From Pseudomonas baltica (GTDB lineage: Bacteria; Pseudomonadota; Gammaproteobacteria; Pseudomonadales; Pseudomonadaceae): a DNA stretch of 64,000 bases. The notes beneath the pieces are model-generated. The model was not told the DNA's origin. It saw nothing but the letters and a program-made list of their open reading frames with translations, and did not search any database. The stretch is from NCBI RefSeq assembly GCF_014235765.1, contig NZ_JACMYH010000007.1, positions 1 through 64,000 of the forward strand, written 5' to 3'. The translations under genes were made by a program, and so were the position numbers. Shown one piece after another: positions 1 to 8,410 of the stretch. Within the stretch, counting starts at the first letter, position 1. Each line of letters begins with the position of its first letter.

Positions 1-58
1 CACATTGAGAGGGGCGTCAACAGGTAATTTCAAAAAACTGTCATATATCCTTAAAAGC

Positions 59-86
59 AAAGGGCGGGCCTGGCGGCCCGCCCTTT
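59..86 (-). terminator. Rho-independent terminator of mmsA
   Basis: A 10-bp perfect stem (AGGGCGGGCC at 61-70 against GGCCCGCCCT at 75-84, loop TGGC), extended by A-T pairs, lies just past the mmsA stop. Read on the minus strand it ends in TTTGCTTTT. The symmetry means it could also stop plus-strand transcripts entering from the left. Confidence 0.8.
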
Positions 87-94
87 CTCGACGC

Positions 95-1588
95 TTAAAG
101 GCTAGGGAAAGCGAACTGCGACGCTTCGTGGCTGGCACGTTGTGGCCAGCGCTGGGTAATGGCCTTGCGTCGCGTGTAGAAGCGTACGCCATCCGGGCCA
201 TAGGCATGCAGGTCGCCGAACAGGGAGCGCTTCCAGCCGCCGAAGCTGTGATAGGCGACCGGCACCGGCAGCGGTACGTTGACGCCGACCATGCCGACTT
301 CGATCTCGTCGCAGAACAGGCGTGCCGCTTCACCGTCGCGGGTGAAGATGCAAGTGCCGTTGCCGTATTCATGGTCGTTGATCAACTGCATGGCCTGCTC
401 GAGGCTTTCGACACGGACGATGCACAACACCGGGCCGAAGATTTCTTCTTTATAGATACGCATCTGCGGAGTGACGTGGTCGAACAGGCACCCGCCGAGG
501 AAGAAGCCTTCTTCGTTGCCCGATACACTCAGACCGCGACCGTCCACGACCAGCTTGGCGCCGGCCTGCTCACCGTCGTCGACATAGCCTGAGACCTTGT
601 CACGGGCCTGGGCGGTCACCAGTGGGCCCATGTCCAGACCACAAGACGTGCCGGCGCCGATCTTCAGCGACTTGATCTGCGGAGTCAGCTTGGCCACGAG
701 GGCGTCGGCGACCTGGTCGCCGACGCACACGGCTACCGAAATGGCCATGCAGCGCTCACCGCAGGAACCATAGGCTGCGCCCATCAAGGCGCTGACCGCG
801 TTGTCGAGATCGGCGTCGGGCATCAACACCGCGTGGTTTTTCGCGCCACCCAGGGCCTGAACGCGTTTACCGCGACGGGTGCCTTCGCTGTAGATGTACT
901 CGGCGATCGGCGTGGAGCCAACGAAACTCAGTGCCTTGACCTCCGGCGCTTCGATGAGCGCGTCCACCGCGACCTTGTCACCGTGCACGACATTGAGTAC
1001 GCCAGCCGGGAGGCCCGCCTCCAACAACAGTTGCGCTATATAGAGTGTAGAGCTGGGATCACGCTCGGACGGCTTGAGGATGAAGCAGTTGCCGCAGACG
1101 ATGGCCAAGGGGTACATCCACAGCGGGACCATGGCCGGAAAGTTGAACGGCGTGATGCCGGCAACGATACCCAGTGGCTGGAAATCGGACCAGGCATCGA
1201 TATTGGGGCCGACGTTGCGGCTGTACTCACCCTTGAGCACTTCAGGTGCTGCGCAGGCGAACTCGACGTTTTCGATGCCGCGCTTGAGTTCACCTGCAGC
1301 GTCTTCCAGGGTTTTGCCATGCTCTTCACTGATCATCTGGGCGATCTTGGCTTCGTTCTGCTCGAGCAGTTGCTTGAAACGGAACATCACCTGGGCACGC
1401 TTGGCCGCTGGAGTCTTGCGCCAGGCTGGAAACGCGGCCTTGGCGGCGTCGATGGCCAGTTGCACGGTCTCGCGGCTGGCCAGCTGGAGTTTGCGGATGG
1501 CCTGGCCGGTCGACGGGTTGAAGACATCGGCCGTACGGTCGCCGCTGGAAACCAGATCGCCGTTGATCAAGTGTTGGATAGTGCTCAT
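95..1588 (-). CDS. mmsA: Methylmalonate/malonate-semialdehyde dehydrogenase (CoA-acylating)
   Basis: The product (497 aa) is a cytosolic aldehyde dehydrogenase that oxidises (methyl)malonate semialdehyde to acetyl-CoA or propionyl-CoA with NAD and CoA, releasing CO2. The Rossmann-type ALDH fold is complete: TPFNFP near residue 149, FVGSTP at 222-227, and catalytic Cys280 in GERCMA. The position of the usual ALDH general base is Asn (GGAKNH, near 251), which is characteristic of CoA-acylating members of this family. AAGGAG precedes the ATG. The gene lies 24 bp downstream of the transaminase gene, in the same direction. Together they convert beta-alanine and other omega-amino acids to acyl-CoA. 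Valine and inositol catabolism also use this enzyme, but the neighbour favours beta-alanine. Confidence 0.93.
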   Translation of the reverse strand: MSTIQHLINGDLVSSGDRTADVFNPSTGQAIRKLQLASRETVQLAIDAAKAAFPAWRKTPAAKRAQVMFRFKQLLEQNEAKIAQMISEEHGKTLEDAAGELKRGIENVEFACAAPEVLKGEYSRNVGPNIDAWSDFQPLGIVAGITPFNFPAMVPLWMYPLAIVCGNCFILKPSERDPSSTLYIAQLLLEAGLPAGVLNVVHGDKVAVDALIEAPEVKALSFVGSTPIAEYIYSEGTRRGKRVQALGGAKNHAVLMPDADLDNAVSALMGAAYGSCGERCMAISVAVCVGDQVADALVAKLTPQIKSLKIGAGTSCGLDMGPLVTAQARDKVSGYVDDGEQAGAKLVVDGRGLSVSGNEEGFFLGGCLFDHVTPQMRIYKEEIFGPVLCIVRVESLEQAMQLINDHEYGNGTCIFTRDGEAARLFCDEIEVGMVGVNVPLPVPVAYHSFGGWKRSLFGDLHAYGPDGVRFYTRRKAITQRWPQRASHEASQFAFPSL

Positions 1589-1612
1589 GCAATGGGCTCC
1601 TTGGAAAAAAGG

Positions 1613-2959
1613 TCAGTCGATCTGGTTGAGGGCGTCGCCAACAGCATCGAACAGGCGATCGAGGTCTTGCGGCTGGGCGTTGAAGGTTGGGCCGAACTGC
1701 AGGGTGTCGCCGCCGAAGCGCACGTAGAATCCGGCTTTCCATAGTTTCATGGACACCTCATAGGGGCGCACGATGGCATCGCCATCGCGTGGCGCCAGCT
1801 GGATCGCACCGGCAAGGCCATAGTTGCGAATGTCGACGATGTTCTTCGCGCCCTTGACGCCGTGCAGCACGTTTTCGAAATGCGGTGCCAGCTCGGCGAC
1901 GTTCTGCACCAGGTTTTCGCGCTGCAGCAGGTCCAGCGCGGCAAGGCCGGCGGCGCAGGCCACAGGGTGCGCCGAGTAGGTATAGCCGTGGGGGAACTCC
2001 ACGGCGTACTCGGGCGTCGCCTGGTTCATGAAGGTCTGGTAGATCTCGGTGCTGGCGATGACGGCGCCCATCGGAATGGCGCCGTTGGTGATCTGCTTGG
2101 CGATGCACATCAGGTCCGGGGTCACGCCGAAGGTGTCGGCACCGAACATGGCGCCGGTGCGCCCGAAGCCGGTGATGACCTCGTCGAAGATCAGCAGGAT
2201 ATTGTGCTGGTCGCAGATTTCACGCAGGCGCTTGAGGTAGCCCTTGGGCGGTGGCAGTACGCCCGCCGAACCCGCCATGGGCTCGACGATCAGGGCGGCG
2301 ATGTTGGAAGCGTCGTGCAGCTCGATGACCTTGAGCATTTCATCGGCCAAGGCAATGCCACCCTCCTCCGGCGATCCCTTGGAATAGGTATTGCCCGGCA
2401 GCAGGGTATGGGGGATGTGGTCGACGTCCATCAGCTGGCCGAACATCTTGCGGTTGCCGTTGACGCCGCCCAGGCTGGTGCCGGCAACGTTGACACCGTG
2501 GTAGCCACGGGCCCGGCCAATCATCTTGGTCTTGGTGGCCTGGCCTTTCAGGCGCCAATAGGCACGGACCATTTTCACGGCGGTGTCGCAGCACTCGGAG
2601 CCGGAGTTGGTATAGAAGACGTGATTGAGATTGCCGGGAGTCAGGTCGGTGATTTTTTCCGCCAGCTGGAAGGACAGCGGATGGCCGTACTGGAACGCGG
2701 GCGAGTAGTCGAGCACACCGAGCTGACGCGATACCGCTTCCTGGATTTCCTTGCGCGTATGGCCCGCACCGCAGGTCCACAGGCCGGAGAGGCTGTCGTA
2801 GATCTGCCGGCCCTTGTCATCGGTCAGCCAACTGCCCTGAGCCGCGACGATGATCCGCGGGTCACGTTGGAAGCTGCGGTTGGCGGTGTACGGCATCCAG
2901 TGAGCATCCAGCTTGAGCTGGCTGGTGATGCCGACAGGGGCGTTCTCGGGCATGTTCAT
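1613..2959 (-). CDS. bauA: Beta-alanine (omega-amino acid):pyruvate aminotransferase
   Basis: A class III PLP aminotransferase (448 aa) that moves the amino group of beta-alanine or other omega-amino acids to pyruvate, giving malonate semialdehyde and alanine. The PLP lysine is Lys288 (IAKQITNGA), preceded by the cofactor-binding Asp259 (IFDEVITGFGR). Length and numbering agree with the structurally characterised P. putida enzyme. An in-frame TTG 15 bp upstream is open, but I chose the ATG at 2959 because GAGGT sits 8 nt before it and the product then begins MNMPEN as in homologues. It is the first gene of the bauA-mmsA pair and is divergent from a LysR gene across about 120 bp, so LysR control is likely. 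Some annotations use other symbols (e.g. oapt). Confidence 0.93.
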   Translation of the reverse strand: MNMPENAPVGITSQLKLDAHWMPYTANRSFQRDPRIIVAAQGSWLTDDKGRQIYDSLSGLWTCGAGHTRKEIQEAVSRQLGVLDYSPAFQYGHPLSFQLAEKITDLTPGNLNHVFYTNSGSECCDTAVKMVRAYWRLKGQATKTKMIGRARGYHGVNVAGTSLGGVNGNRKMFGQLMDVDHIPHTLLPGNTYSKGSPEEGGIALADEMLKVIELHDASNIAALIVEPMAGSAGVLPPPKGYLKRLREICDQHNILLIFDEVITGFGRTGAMFGADTFGVTPDLMCIAKQITNGAIPMGAVIASTEIYQTFMNQATPEYAVEFPHGYTYSAHPVACAAGLAALDLLQRENLVQNVAELAPHFENVLHGVKGAKNIVDIRNYGLAGAIQLAPRDGDAIVRPYEVSMKLWKAGFYVRFGGDTLQFGPTFNAQPQDLDRLFDAVGDALNQID

Positions 2960-3080
2960 GTGCACAGACCTCATTGAGCGATTGAAGACGCGATGACAAG
3001 CGTGTTGCCTCTACGGTGTCACGACGATAAAGTCTGGAAAACCCAACTTTTGCGATCTTCAGTCAGGCAGCTACTAAACT

Positions 3081-3998
3081 ATGAGCCGTCGCCCCGATCC
3101 GCTCGCGCAGGTCAGTGATTTCGATATTCGCCTGCTGCGCATCTTTCGCAGCGTGGTGGAGTGCGGCGGCTTTTCTGCGGCGGAAAACGTCCTGGGCATC
3201 GGTCGTTCGGCGATCAGCCAGCAGATGAGCGACCTTGAGCAGCGTTTGGGCCTGCGCCTGTGTCAGCGTGGCCGCGCAGGGTTTTCCCTGACCGAGGAAG
3301 GCCGCGAGGTCTATCAATCGGCGCTGCAGTTGCTGGCGGCGCTGGAAAGCTTCCGCACCGGCGTCAACGGCCTGCACCAGCACCTGCGTGGCGAGTTGAA
3401 CATCGGCCTGACCGATAACCTGGTGACGCTGCCACACATGCGCATCACCCATGCGCTGGCGCAACTCAAGGACCGTGGGCCCGATGTGCGCATCCAGATC
3501 CGGATGATCGCGCCCAGCCAGGTCGAGCAGGGCGTGCTCGATGGCAGCTTGCATGTTGGCGTGGTGCCGCAGTCGAGCCCGCTGTCGGGGCTCGAGTACC
3601 AGCCGCTGTACAGTGAGCGTTCGTTGTTGTACTGCGCGGTCGGCCACCCGCTGTTCTACGCCAGTGACGAGGCGCTCGATGGCGACCGCCTCAACGCACA
3701 GGAAGCCATCGCGCCGACATTTCGTCTGCCAGCCGATATCCAGGCGCGTTACCAGGTGCTCAAGTGCACCGCCAGCGCCTCGGATCGCGAAGGCATGGCG
3801 TTTCTGATTCTGACGGGACGCTACATCGGCTACCTGCCCGACCATTACGCCACTTTCTGGGTACAACAGGGGCGTCTGCGGGCGTTGAAACCGAGCGAGC
3901 GGTTCTATGACCTGACGTTGTCCTGGGTGACGCGCAAGGGTAGAAGGCCCCATCTGGTGCTGGAAAGCTTTCTGGAAAGCCTGGCGCAGACGCGCTGA
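3081..3998 (+). CDS. LysR-family transcriptional regulator, probable activator of bauA-mmsA
   Basis: The 305-residue product has an N-terminal winged HTH (about residues 15-75, including FSAAENVLGIGRSAISQQM) and a C-terminal periplasmic-binding-like effector domain, the usual LysR layout and length. It is divergent from the bauA-mmsA operon, and LysR proteins commonly control the divergent operon, so the likely role is sensing an omega-amino acid or its semialdehyde. The ATG at 3081 has only a weak AGG upstream. No ligand can be read from the sequence. Confidence 0.85.
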   Translation: MSRRPDPLAQVSDFDIRLLRIFRSVVECGGFSAAENVLGIGRSAISQQMSDLEQRLGLRLCQRGRAGFSLTEEGREVYQSALQLLAALESFRTGVNGLHQHLRGELNIGLTDNLVTLPHMRITHALAQLKDRGPDVRIQIRMIAPSQVEQGVLDGSLHVGVVPQSSPLSGLEYQPLYSERSLLYCAVGHPLFYASDEALDGDRLNAQEAIAPTFRLPADIQARYQVLKCTASASDREGMAFLILTGRYIGYLPDHYATFWVQQGRLRALKPSERFYDLTLSWVTRKGRRPHLVLESFLESLAQTR

Positions 3999-4095
3999 AG
4001 GATCGTCGTGGTTTATCCATCAAGGCTTGTCGGATCAGGGCGGGTACGCTATCAACGCATCTGCAGTATTCAAACGATCGGTTCGGAAATCGCCC

Positions 4096-4758
4096 ATGAG
4101 TCTCGAAGTCCCCGCGCACAGCGCCTCGGTCAGTGGCAAACCTGCCAGCCGCATCCGCCAGAAGAATGAAGAAGCGATTCTAAAAGCGGCCGAAGACGAG
4201 TTCGCCCGGCACGGTTTCAAGGGCACCAGCATGAACACCATTGCATTGAATGCAGGCTTGCCCAAGGCCAACCTGCACTATTACTTCACCAACAAACTCG
4301 GCCTGTACATTGCGGTGCTGAGCAACATCATTGAGTTGTGGGACAGCACCTTCAATACGTTGCGCGCCGAGGATGATCCGGCGCAGGCGCTGACCCGCTA
4401 CATCCGCGCCAAGATGGAGTTCTCGCGCCGCCAGCCACTGGCGTCACGGATCTTCGCGATGGAGATCATCAGCGGCGGCGAGTGCCTGAGCGAGTACTTC
4501 AGCCAGGACTACCGCAGCTGGTTCGCGGGGCGTGCCGCGGTGTTCCAGGCCTGGATCGACGCCGGCAAGATGGACCCCGTCGACCCCGTGCACCTGATCT
4601 TTCTGCTGTGGGGCAGTACCCAGCATTACGCCGACTTCGCCACGCAGATCTGCCGGGTGACCGGACAGGCGCGCCTGACGCGGCAAGACTTCGAACACGC
4701 CAGTGACAACCTGATCCGCATCATTCTGAAAGGATGCGGCTTGACCCCTGCGGTGTGA
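4096..4758 (+). CDS. TetR/AcrR-family regulator, RutR-like
   Basis: The product (220 aa) has a TetR HTH at about residues 20-75 (FARHGFKGTSMNTIALNAGLP, then KANLHYYF) followed by the YcdC/RutR-type C-terminal domain. RutR in E. coli senses uracil. Reductive pyrimidine breakdown yields beta-alanine, the substrate of the nearby transaminase, so a link to pyrimidine degradation is plausible but is inference. An in-frame TTG at 4027 would add 23 residues; I prefer ATG 4096 because the homologous part starts after it. The gene is 97 bp after the LysR gene and 25 bp before yigZ, all in the same direction. Confidence 0.82.
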   Translation: MSLEVPAHSASVSGKPASRIRQKNEEAILKAAEDEFARHGFKGTSMNTIALNAGLPKANLHYYFTNKLGLYIAVLSNIIELWDSTFNTLRAEDDPAQALTRYIRAKMEFSRRQPLASRIFAMEIISGGECLSEYFSQDYRSWFAGRAAVFQAWIDAGKMDPVDPVHLIFLLWGSTQHYADFATQICRVTGQARLTRQDFEHASDNLIRIILKGCGLTPAV

Positions 4759-4783
4759 TCACTGCAACAGCCAAGAGATAAGC

Positions 4784-5374
4784 ATGCCTTCTACCCTGCT
4801 GGGACCCTGCGAGTACCGCGAGGAGATTCGCAAGAGTCGATTCATCACCCTCGCCGCGCCGATAGCCAGCGTGCAGGACGCCCAGGCCTTCATCGAACAG
4901 ACCAGTGACCTGGCCGCGACCCATAACTGCTGGGCGTGGAAACTGGGCGATCAGTACCGCAGCAACGACGATGGCGAGCCAGGCGGTACCGCAGGCCGAC
5001 CGATCCTGGCGGCGATCGAGGCACAGGATTGCGATCAGGTGGTGGTGCTGGTGATTCGCTGGTACGGCGGCGTTCAGTTGGGTACAGGAGGGTTGGCCCG
5101 TGCCTATGGCGGAGGGGCGAACAAATGCCTGCAGCAAGCGCCCAAGCGCCTATTGATCGCGCGGGTGGCGGTGAGCTGTTCCTGCACATTCAGCGAGCTG
5201 GCCCTGGTCAAGCTTCGGGTGGCCGAGGCTCAGGGGTTGGTCACTGCAGAAGATTTCACCAGTAACGGCGTCGACCTGGGGCTAGCGGTGGCCAGTGAGG
5301 CCATCGCTACCCTGGCGCAGCAGCTTGCCGACCTTTCCAGAGGACGGATCGTGCTGCAAGCCATCGCGTCTTGA
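4784..5374 (+). CDS. yigZ: YigZ/IMPACT-family protein (UPF0029)
   Basis: The 196-residue protein has the two-domain YigZ layout: an N-terminal IMPACT/UPF0029 domain with the signature DDGEPGGTAGRPIL (about residues 64-77) and VIRWYGGVQLGTGGL, then a C-terminal DUF1949 ferredoxin-like domain. The bacterial function is not settled; eukaryotic IMPACT acts in Gcn2 control. AGAGA lies before the ATG. The gene is 25 bp after the TetR gene and may be cotranscribed with it. Confidence 0.88.
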   Translation: MPSTLLGPCEYREEIRKSRFITLAAPIASVQDAQAFIEQTSDLAATHNCWAWKLGDQYRSNDDGEPGGTAGRPILAAIEAQDCDQVVVLVIRWYGGVQLGTGGLARAYGGGANKCLQQAPKRLLIARVAVSCSCTFSELALVKLRVAEAQGLVTAEDFTSNGVDLGLAVASEAIATLAQQLADLSRGRIVLQAIAS

Positions 5375-5430
5375 GCGCGTCGTTGCTGACAGCGAGTGCT
5401 AGTCTGTTTCCTTTGTTCAGGAGAGTGGCA

Positions 5431-6114
5431 ATGACAACTGCAAAGAAAGCGTTGGTGATTGGTGCATCCCGTGGCCTGGGTCTGGGGTTGGTGGAACGCT
5501 TGAGCGAAGATGGTTGGGAGGTGACGGCCACGGTTCGCGATCTGGACAACGTGCCGCCGGCGCTGACGGCCACCGGCGCGAAGGTGGAGGCGCTGGAGAT
5601 GACTCGCCTGGAGTCCATGGACGCCCTGAGCCTGCGGCTGCAGCAGCAGACCTTCGACCTGCTGTTCATCAATGCCGGGGTGTCCGGGCCGGCGGGCTAC
5701 AACACCGACCAGGCCAGCGATGCAGACATCGGTGAACTGTTCGTCATCAATGCCGTGGCGCCGATCCGTCTGGCCCAGCGACTGGCGGGCAATGTCGCCG
5801 ATGGCGGTGCGATCGCCTTCATGAGTTCGGTGCTGGGCAGTGTGGCGATGCCTGAAGGGTCGCCCATGGCCTTGTACAAAGCGAGCAAGGCGGCCTTGAA
5901 TTCGATGACCAATACCTTCGTGACCGAGTTGGCGCGGCCGCAGTTGACGGTGCTGTCGATGCATCCGGGCTGGGTGAAGACCGACATGGGCGGCGACGGT
6001 GCCAGTCTGGACGTTGCCACCAGTACCCGTGGATTGGTGGATGTGATCACCGCGCAGCTGGGCAAGGGTGGGTTGCAGTTTCTCGATTACAAGGGCGAGA
6101 AGATCGACTGGTGA
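5431..6114 (+). CDS. Short-chain dehydrogenase/reductase (CsgA-like)
   Basis: A classical SDR of 227 aa: cofactor loop GASRGLGLG (11-19), NAG at 81-83, Ser132/133, and the catalytic pair Tyr149-Lys153 (YKASK). An upstream in-frame codon at 5371 is open, but CAGGAGAG directly before ATG 5431 marks this start. The substrate cannot be deduced. The frame without additional domains and the C-terminal GGLQFLDYKGEKIDW resemble the CsgA-like SDR subgroup. It is convergent with chaA, with a REP element between them. Confidence 0.87.
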   Translation: MTTAKKALVIGASRGLGLGLVERLSEDGWEVTATVRDLDNVPPALTATGAKVEALEMTRLESMDALSLRLQQQTFDLLFINAGVSGPAGYNTDQASDADIGELFVINAVAPIRLAQRLAGNVADGGAIAFMSSVLGSVAMPEGSPMALYKASKAALNSMTNTFVTELARPQLTVLSMHPGWVKTDMGGDGASLDVATSTRGLVDVITAQLGKGGLQFLDYKGEKIDW

Positions 6115-6142
6115 GGTCCGGGGGAAGCGGTGGTGTCAGCAG

Positions 6143-6176
6143 GGGCCTCTTCGCGGGCACTGCCCGCTCCTACAGG
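6143..6176. repeat. REP element, P. putida type
   Basis: GGCCTCTTCGCGGGC-act-GCCCGCTCCTACAGG, a near match to the 35-bp REP described for P. putida. It lies between the convergent SDR and chaA genes, where the hairpin may also end or protect transcripts. Confidence 0.85.
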
Positions 6177-6204
6177 ATGCGGGCGTTGCCAGGTAGACGG
6201 TGGT

Positions 6205-7296
6205 TTACAGGCCCAGGATCGATAGCATGATGAAGGTCGCGAACAACACGAAGTGAGTCATGCCCTCGATGGCGTTGGTTTCGCCGTCGTTGAGGTTGAT
6301 CGCGCAGACCAGCAGGGTGATGAAGATCATCACTGTCTGCACCGGTGTCATTGCCATCTGGAATGGCTGGCCGCTGTACAGGGCCAGGCCTTCCATGACC
6401 GGTACGGTAAGGATCACCGTTGACAGCGAGGCACCCAGGGCAATGTTGACCACCGATTGCATGCGGTTGGCCAATGCTGCACGCAGTGCAGTCAGGATTT
6501 CCGGCGCAGCGGAAATGGCTGCCACCAGAATGGCCGTCATTACCGGTGGTGCGCCGGTGCCCTCGAGACCCAGGTCGATGGTCTTGGACATGACTTCGGC
6601 CAGGGCGCCGATGACGACGATACCGAACACCAGGGTACCCACCGACCAACCCAGGTGAACCGGCTTCTCGGGTTCGGTGGTCACGCCCTTGCGCTTCTTC
6701 TTTTCCGGATAGTTGTAGCTGAAGAAATAGCTGTGCGGCCCGACCTGCATGCGCAGGAACAAGGCGTAGAGCACCAGCATGGCGCCGATGGTAAAGCCTG
6801 AGTAGACCTTCCAGTTGCCCTCAGGGATGAACTCCGGCACCACCATGGACACACCCATGGCGGTGAGGATCATGACGCTGTAGCTGCGCGCTGAATCGTC
6901 GTTGTAAGACTGTTCGCCATGCTTGAGCCCGCCCATCAGTGCCGCGAGCCCGAGAATGCCGTTGATGTCGAGCATGACCGCCGAATAGATGGTGTCGCGC
7001 ACCAGGGTCGGTGATGGCTCGTTGCTCATCATGATGCCCAGTACCACCACTTCGACCAGCACCGCCGACAGGGTGAGGATCATGGTGCCGTAGGGGTCAC
7101 CGAATTTTTCGGCGAGCAACTCGGCGTGCCCGGCAACTCGCACCGAGGCGAAGATGATCGCCACGACCAGGGCGATACCCGCGCCCAGTGCCATGCCTTG
7201 ACCATGGCTGAGCAGGTAGTGCTCGGCCGGGAAGGCAATGCATGCGGCGATCACCGCCAGAAGTAGAAATTTTTCCTGCTTGAGTAACGCGATCAT
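6205..7296 (-). CDS. chaA: Calcium/proton (sodium/proton) antiporter ChaA
   Basis: An inner-membrane cation exchanger (363 aa) of the CaCA superfamily with about 11 hydrophobic segments and two inverted repeats, each carrying the conserved acidic helix: LSAVLVEVVVLGIMM in the first half and ISAAPEILTALR in the second. A charged loop (YPEKKKRKG) separates the halves. It exports Ca2+ or Na+ in exchange for H+. I start at ATG 7296 (MIALLKQEKF), preceded by AAGGCAGG, rather than at an open codon 57 bp upstream, whose extra residues (SNQRRQ) look non-membrane and atypical. Confidence 0.9.
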   Translation of the reverse strand: MIALLKQEKFLLLAVIAACIAFPAEHYLLSHGQGMALGAGIALVVAIIFASVRVAGHAELLAEKFGDPYGTMILTLSAVLVEVVVLGIMMSNEPSPTLVRDTIYSAVMLDINGILGLAALMGGLKHGEQSYNDDSARSYSVMILTAMGVSMVVPEFIPEGNWKVYSGFTIGAMLVLYALFLRMQVGPHSYFFSYNYPEKKKRKGVTTEPEKPVHLGWSVGTLVFGIVVIGALAEVMSKTIDLGLEGTGAPPVMTAILVAAISAAPEILTALRAALANRMQSVVNIALGASLSTVILTVPVMEGLALYSGQPFQMAMTPVQTVMIFITLLVCAINLNDGETNAIEGMTHFVLFATFIMLSILGL

Positions 7297-7390
7297 GGCC
7301 TGCCTTCGCTGATTGCTGCGACCTGTGCCGCTGAAAGTAACTGGATGTAACAAGAATCAGCGGATCAGAGTACGCGACAGCTGCAAAGGT

Positions 7391-8308
7391 TCAGGGGCAG
7401 ACCTGTGCCTGGGCCACCAACCAGTCATGGATGGCACGTCGGGTTGGCGTATTGAGTGCGCCTTCGCGGTACGCCAGCACGTATTTCTTGCGGGCCTGGA
7501 TGGGCCATCCGAACGGCACGATCAGCGAGCCTTGCTCCAGCTCGTCGGTGATCAGCGCGCGACGGGCGATGGCAACACCCATGCCCATGCGCGCCGCATC
7601 GATGGTCAGGTGATTGCGATTGAAAGTGTGGCCGCGGCGCACATCGATGCCTTCGGCGCCTATCGCCGAGAGGTAGAACTCCCACTCTGCATATTCATAG
7701 CTGCCGCGCCAGGCGGTTATGTCGTGCAGCAATGGGAAGTGCACCAGCTGGCCAGGGCTGTCCAATGGCGGACGACCCTCAAGCAGAGTGGGCGAGCACA
7801 CCGGGAACAGTTCCTCTTCCAGCAACGGTGTAGTGACCAGGCCTGGGTAGCTGCCATCGTTGAGGTCGATGGCCAGGTCGAAATCGTCGTCACGCAGTGA
7901 GCCACTGCTGTCCTCGGCGATCACCCGCAGCTGGAGCTCGGGAAAAGCCCGCTCGAGGCTGGGCAACCGTGGCATCAGCCACTTGCTCAAAAAGGAAGGG
8001 ATGCTGCGCAGCTTGAACACCCCGCCGATGGTGCCGGAATGCAACAACCGCAGTTCTTCGTCGATGCGGCTGTGCACTTCGTTGGCGACCACCGCAAGGC
8101 GCTGGCCCTGCGCAGTCAATTGCAGGCCGCGACCCACCCGATGGAACAGCGCAAAGCCCAGACGATCTTCCAATTGCTTCATCTGCTGGCTGATGGCACC
8201 GGGGGTCACATGCAATTCATCGGCGCAGCGGGTGAAGGACAGATGCCGCGCGGCGCAGGCAAACACCTGCAGCCAGGCGTGCATTTGGGCATTGAGGATC
8301 TTGCTCAT
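7391..8308 (-). CDS. LysR-family regulator (GcvA-like), divergent from sdaA
   Basis: The 305-aa product is a GcvA-subgroup LysR protein. The N-terminal HTH (LSFTRCADELHVTPGAISQQ, about residues 23-42) is followed by KQLEDRLGFALFHR and a C-terminal substrate-binding domain. It is divergent from sdaA across 102 bp, so control of serine deamination is the simplest hypothesis. The effector is unknown; GcvA-type regulators respond to glycine or purines in the known case. Confidence 0.86.
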   Translation of the reverse strand: MSKILNAQMHAWLQVFACAARHLSFTRCADELHVTPGAISQQMKQLEDRLGFALFHRVGRGLQLTAQGQRLAVVANEVHSRIDEELRLLHSGTIGGVFKLRSIPSFLSKWLMPRLPSLERAFPELQLRVIAEDSSGSLRDDDFDLAIDLNDGSYPGLVTTPLLEEELFPVCSPTLLEGRPPLDSPGQLVHFPLLHDITAWRGSYEYAEWEFYLSAIGAEGIDVRRGHTFNRNHLTIDAARMGMGVAIARRALITDELEQGSLIVPFGWPIQARKKYVLAYREGALNTPTRRAIHDWLVAQAQVCP

Positions 8309-8410
8309 CGGTGAGCCCCGCTAAACAGTGACTTAGTAAGTATCGTTTGTCTGAAATGTCTGTCAGGCCAAAGATAAGGCACGAGTGTATAGAGAGAGAA
8401 TGAGGCAGAC

